DNA of 6,691 nucleotides from Bifidobacteriaceae bacterium (GTDB taxonomy: Bacteria > Actinomycetota > Actinomycetes > Actinomycetales > Bifidobacteriaceae), in NCBI GenBank assembly GCA_031260825.1, contig JAISKS010000067.1, positions 1 to 6,691 of the forward strand. Direction: 5' to 3'. Each line of letters opens with the position of its first letter. Within the stretch, counting starts at the first letter, position 1. Below, one piece after another: positions 6,185 through 6,691 of the stretch. Both the position numbers and the translations under genes were made by a program. The notes under the pieces are model-generated. The model searched no databases, was not told the origin of the DNA, and saw nothing but the letters and a program-made list of their open reading frames with translations.

Positions 6185-6220
6185 GCGAATTTGAAGATAT
6201 TGTGTATTATTTTAGGAAAT

Positions 6221-6371
6221 AAAGTGAAGCGGAAAATTTTAACCGGTGAAGCGTAGAAGTTTAACCGATGAAGCGTAAAAAACCTTACCAGCGAAGCGTA
6301 AAAATTGAATAAGCGAAGCGTAAAAATTATACAAGCGAAGCGGAAATATTTAACCAGTGAAGCTTTAAATT
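6221..6371. repeat. Seven tandem 22-bp repeats with a GCGAAGC-type core
   Basis: The pentamer GAAGC starts at 6226, 6248, 6270, 6293, 6315, 6337 and 6359, giving spacings of 22, 22, 23, 22, 22 and 22 bp. The unit reads roughly aaccRGYGAAGCG followed by taaaaattt. Three copies contain exact GCGAAGC (6291-6297, 6313-6319, 6335-6341) and three have GTGAAGC (copies 1, 2, 7). Copy 3 has ATGAAGC. The 22-bp period is not a multiple of three, so the array is not a coding repeat. It is about two turns of B-DNA, and A/T tracts recur in phase. It lies between the stop of the DJ-1-type gene and the promoter of the DUF3000-type gene. There are no unique spacers, so it is not CRISPR. The function is unknown. 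Confidence 0.85.
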
Positions 6372-6378
6372 TTAAGGC

Positions 6379-6691
6379 TTAATACCCCATCGATTTTATA
6401 ACATCATCAGGAATTTTAGAATCACCAATCAGATTAGTAGCTAACGCATGCGCAAGTTTTACAGATGAACTTGGTCCATTTCCAGTGATAATATTTTTAT
6501 GAATATGAATTTGATCTTTTTTTGATTTCACAAAATGAGAATCGTCTACATTATTTTTTTCAGTTCCAGGATAACAAACAATTTGATAATCTGATACACT
6601 ATTAAATGCACCAGCTTTTGCAAGTAATGCAGGAGCAATGCAGTTAGCAGCTACTACGGCACCATTTTGTAAAAACTCAGACAATTCATCG
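6379..6691 (-). CDS. DJ-1/PfpI-family protein, C-terminal part (5' end beyond window)
   Basis: About 104 C-terminal residues are present and the frame is still open at the right edge, so the gene continues outside the window. The visible part has the DJ-1/PfpI nucleophile elbow GAVVAANCIAPALLAKAGAF with its Cys (codon near 6640), a CYPGTE segment, and the closing NIITGNGPSSSVKLAHAL pattern followed by a C-terminal helix. DJ-1-like proteins are cytosolic and are linked to oxidative or glyoxal stress, chaperoning or amidase activity. The exact activity cannot be read from this part. A TTG at 6684-6682 could be taken as a start, but it lies inside the conserved fold, so it is not the real start. 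The usual family length is about 180-190 residues, so roughly 80 are missing. The stop is followed by the 22-bp repeat array. Confidence 0.82.
   Translation of the reverse strand, partial: DELSEFLQNGAVVAANCIAPALLAKAGAFNSVSDYQIVCYPGTEKNNVDDSHFVKSKKDQIHIHKNIITGNGPSSSVKLAHALATNLIGDSKIPDDVIKSMGY

Noticed and set aside
6182..6190. Eighth, degenerate copy of the 22-bp repeat (CAAGCGAAT)
   Set aside because: It lies 39 bp before copy 1, out of the 22-bp phase, and lacks the closing GC, so it is likely chance.
6221..6371. CRISPR array
   Set aside because: The repeats are only about 22 bp from start to start, with no unique spacers and no cas genes nearby.
6360..6380. Intrinsic terminator of the DJ-1-type gene
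   Set aside because: AAGCTTTAAA faces TTTAAGGCTT, but the stem is AT-rich with a near-zero loop and no U-tract follows on the minus strand.
6682..6684. TTG as the start of the DJ-1-type gene
   Set aside because: It would begin inside the conserved fold just before the nucleophile elbow. The frame stays open to the window edge, so this is a partial gene.

Overview
The window is AT-rich and densely packed. It holds seven complete genes and one gene cut by the right edge. No RNA gene, insertion sequence or CRISPR array is visible. Several proteins match families I know mainly from Actinobacteria: a WXG100-like small protein, an FHA protein with a C-terminal variant leucine-rich repeat (LRV) tail, a DUF3000-type protein, and a lipase domain with the actinobacterial GSP / DxVPxLD / AHxxGxY motif pattern. 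The base composition is far lower in GC than usual for that phylum. The best guess is an AT-rich, perhaps genome-reduced actinobacterium such as a symbiont. A Patescibacteria/Saccharibacteria-type epibiont that took genes from actinobacterial hosts is the main alternative. The sequence alone does not decide between them.

Left part (about 145-2164, + strand): a three-gene cassette that looks like a type VII (ESX/WXG100) secretion module. A 98-residue WXG100-like helical hairpin is followed after 3 bp by a 91-residue helical orphan, then by a 452-residue protein. The last has a helical N-terminal targeting region with a YxxxD export-type motif (Y84-D88) and a C-terminal alpha/beta-hydrolase domain with a readable Ser304-Asp353-His409 triad. 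The likely job is export of a lipase or esterase with one or two small helical partners. No secretion ATPase or channel gene and no obvious immunity gene lies in the window.

Middle (2218-4239): a 500-residue FHA-LRV protein on the minus strand is transcribed divergently from ruvX, which encodes the YqgF-type Holliday-junction resolvase / pre-16S rRNA nuclease. Their 66-bp gap holds two predicted promoters placed symmetrically around one centre, each ending 6 nt before its ATG, so both transcripts should be leaderless. A 19-bp direct repeat sits in the 53-bp gap where the lipase and FHA genes converge.

Right part (4258-6691, minus strand): murF (peptidoglycan precursor ligase, with an unusually short N-terminus), preceded by a DUF3000-type gene that again has a -10 box exactly 6 nt before its ATG, and finally the 3' part of a DJ-1/PfpI-family gene running off the window. 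The 231-bp gap between the DUF3000 and DJ-1 genes contains the most striking non-coding element: seven direct repeats spaced 22-23 bp, each centred on GAAGC. Three contain the exact heptamer GCGAAGC, a sequence known to fold into an extremely stable DNA mini-hairpin.
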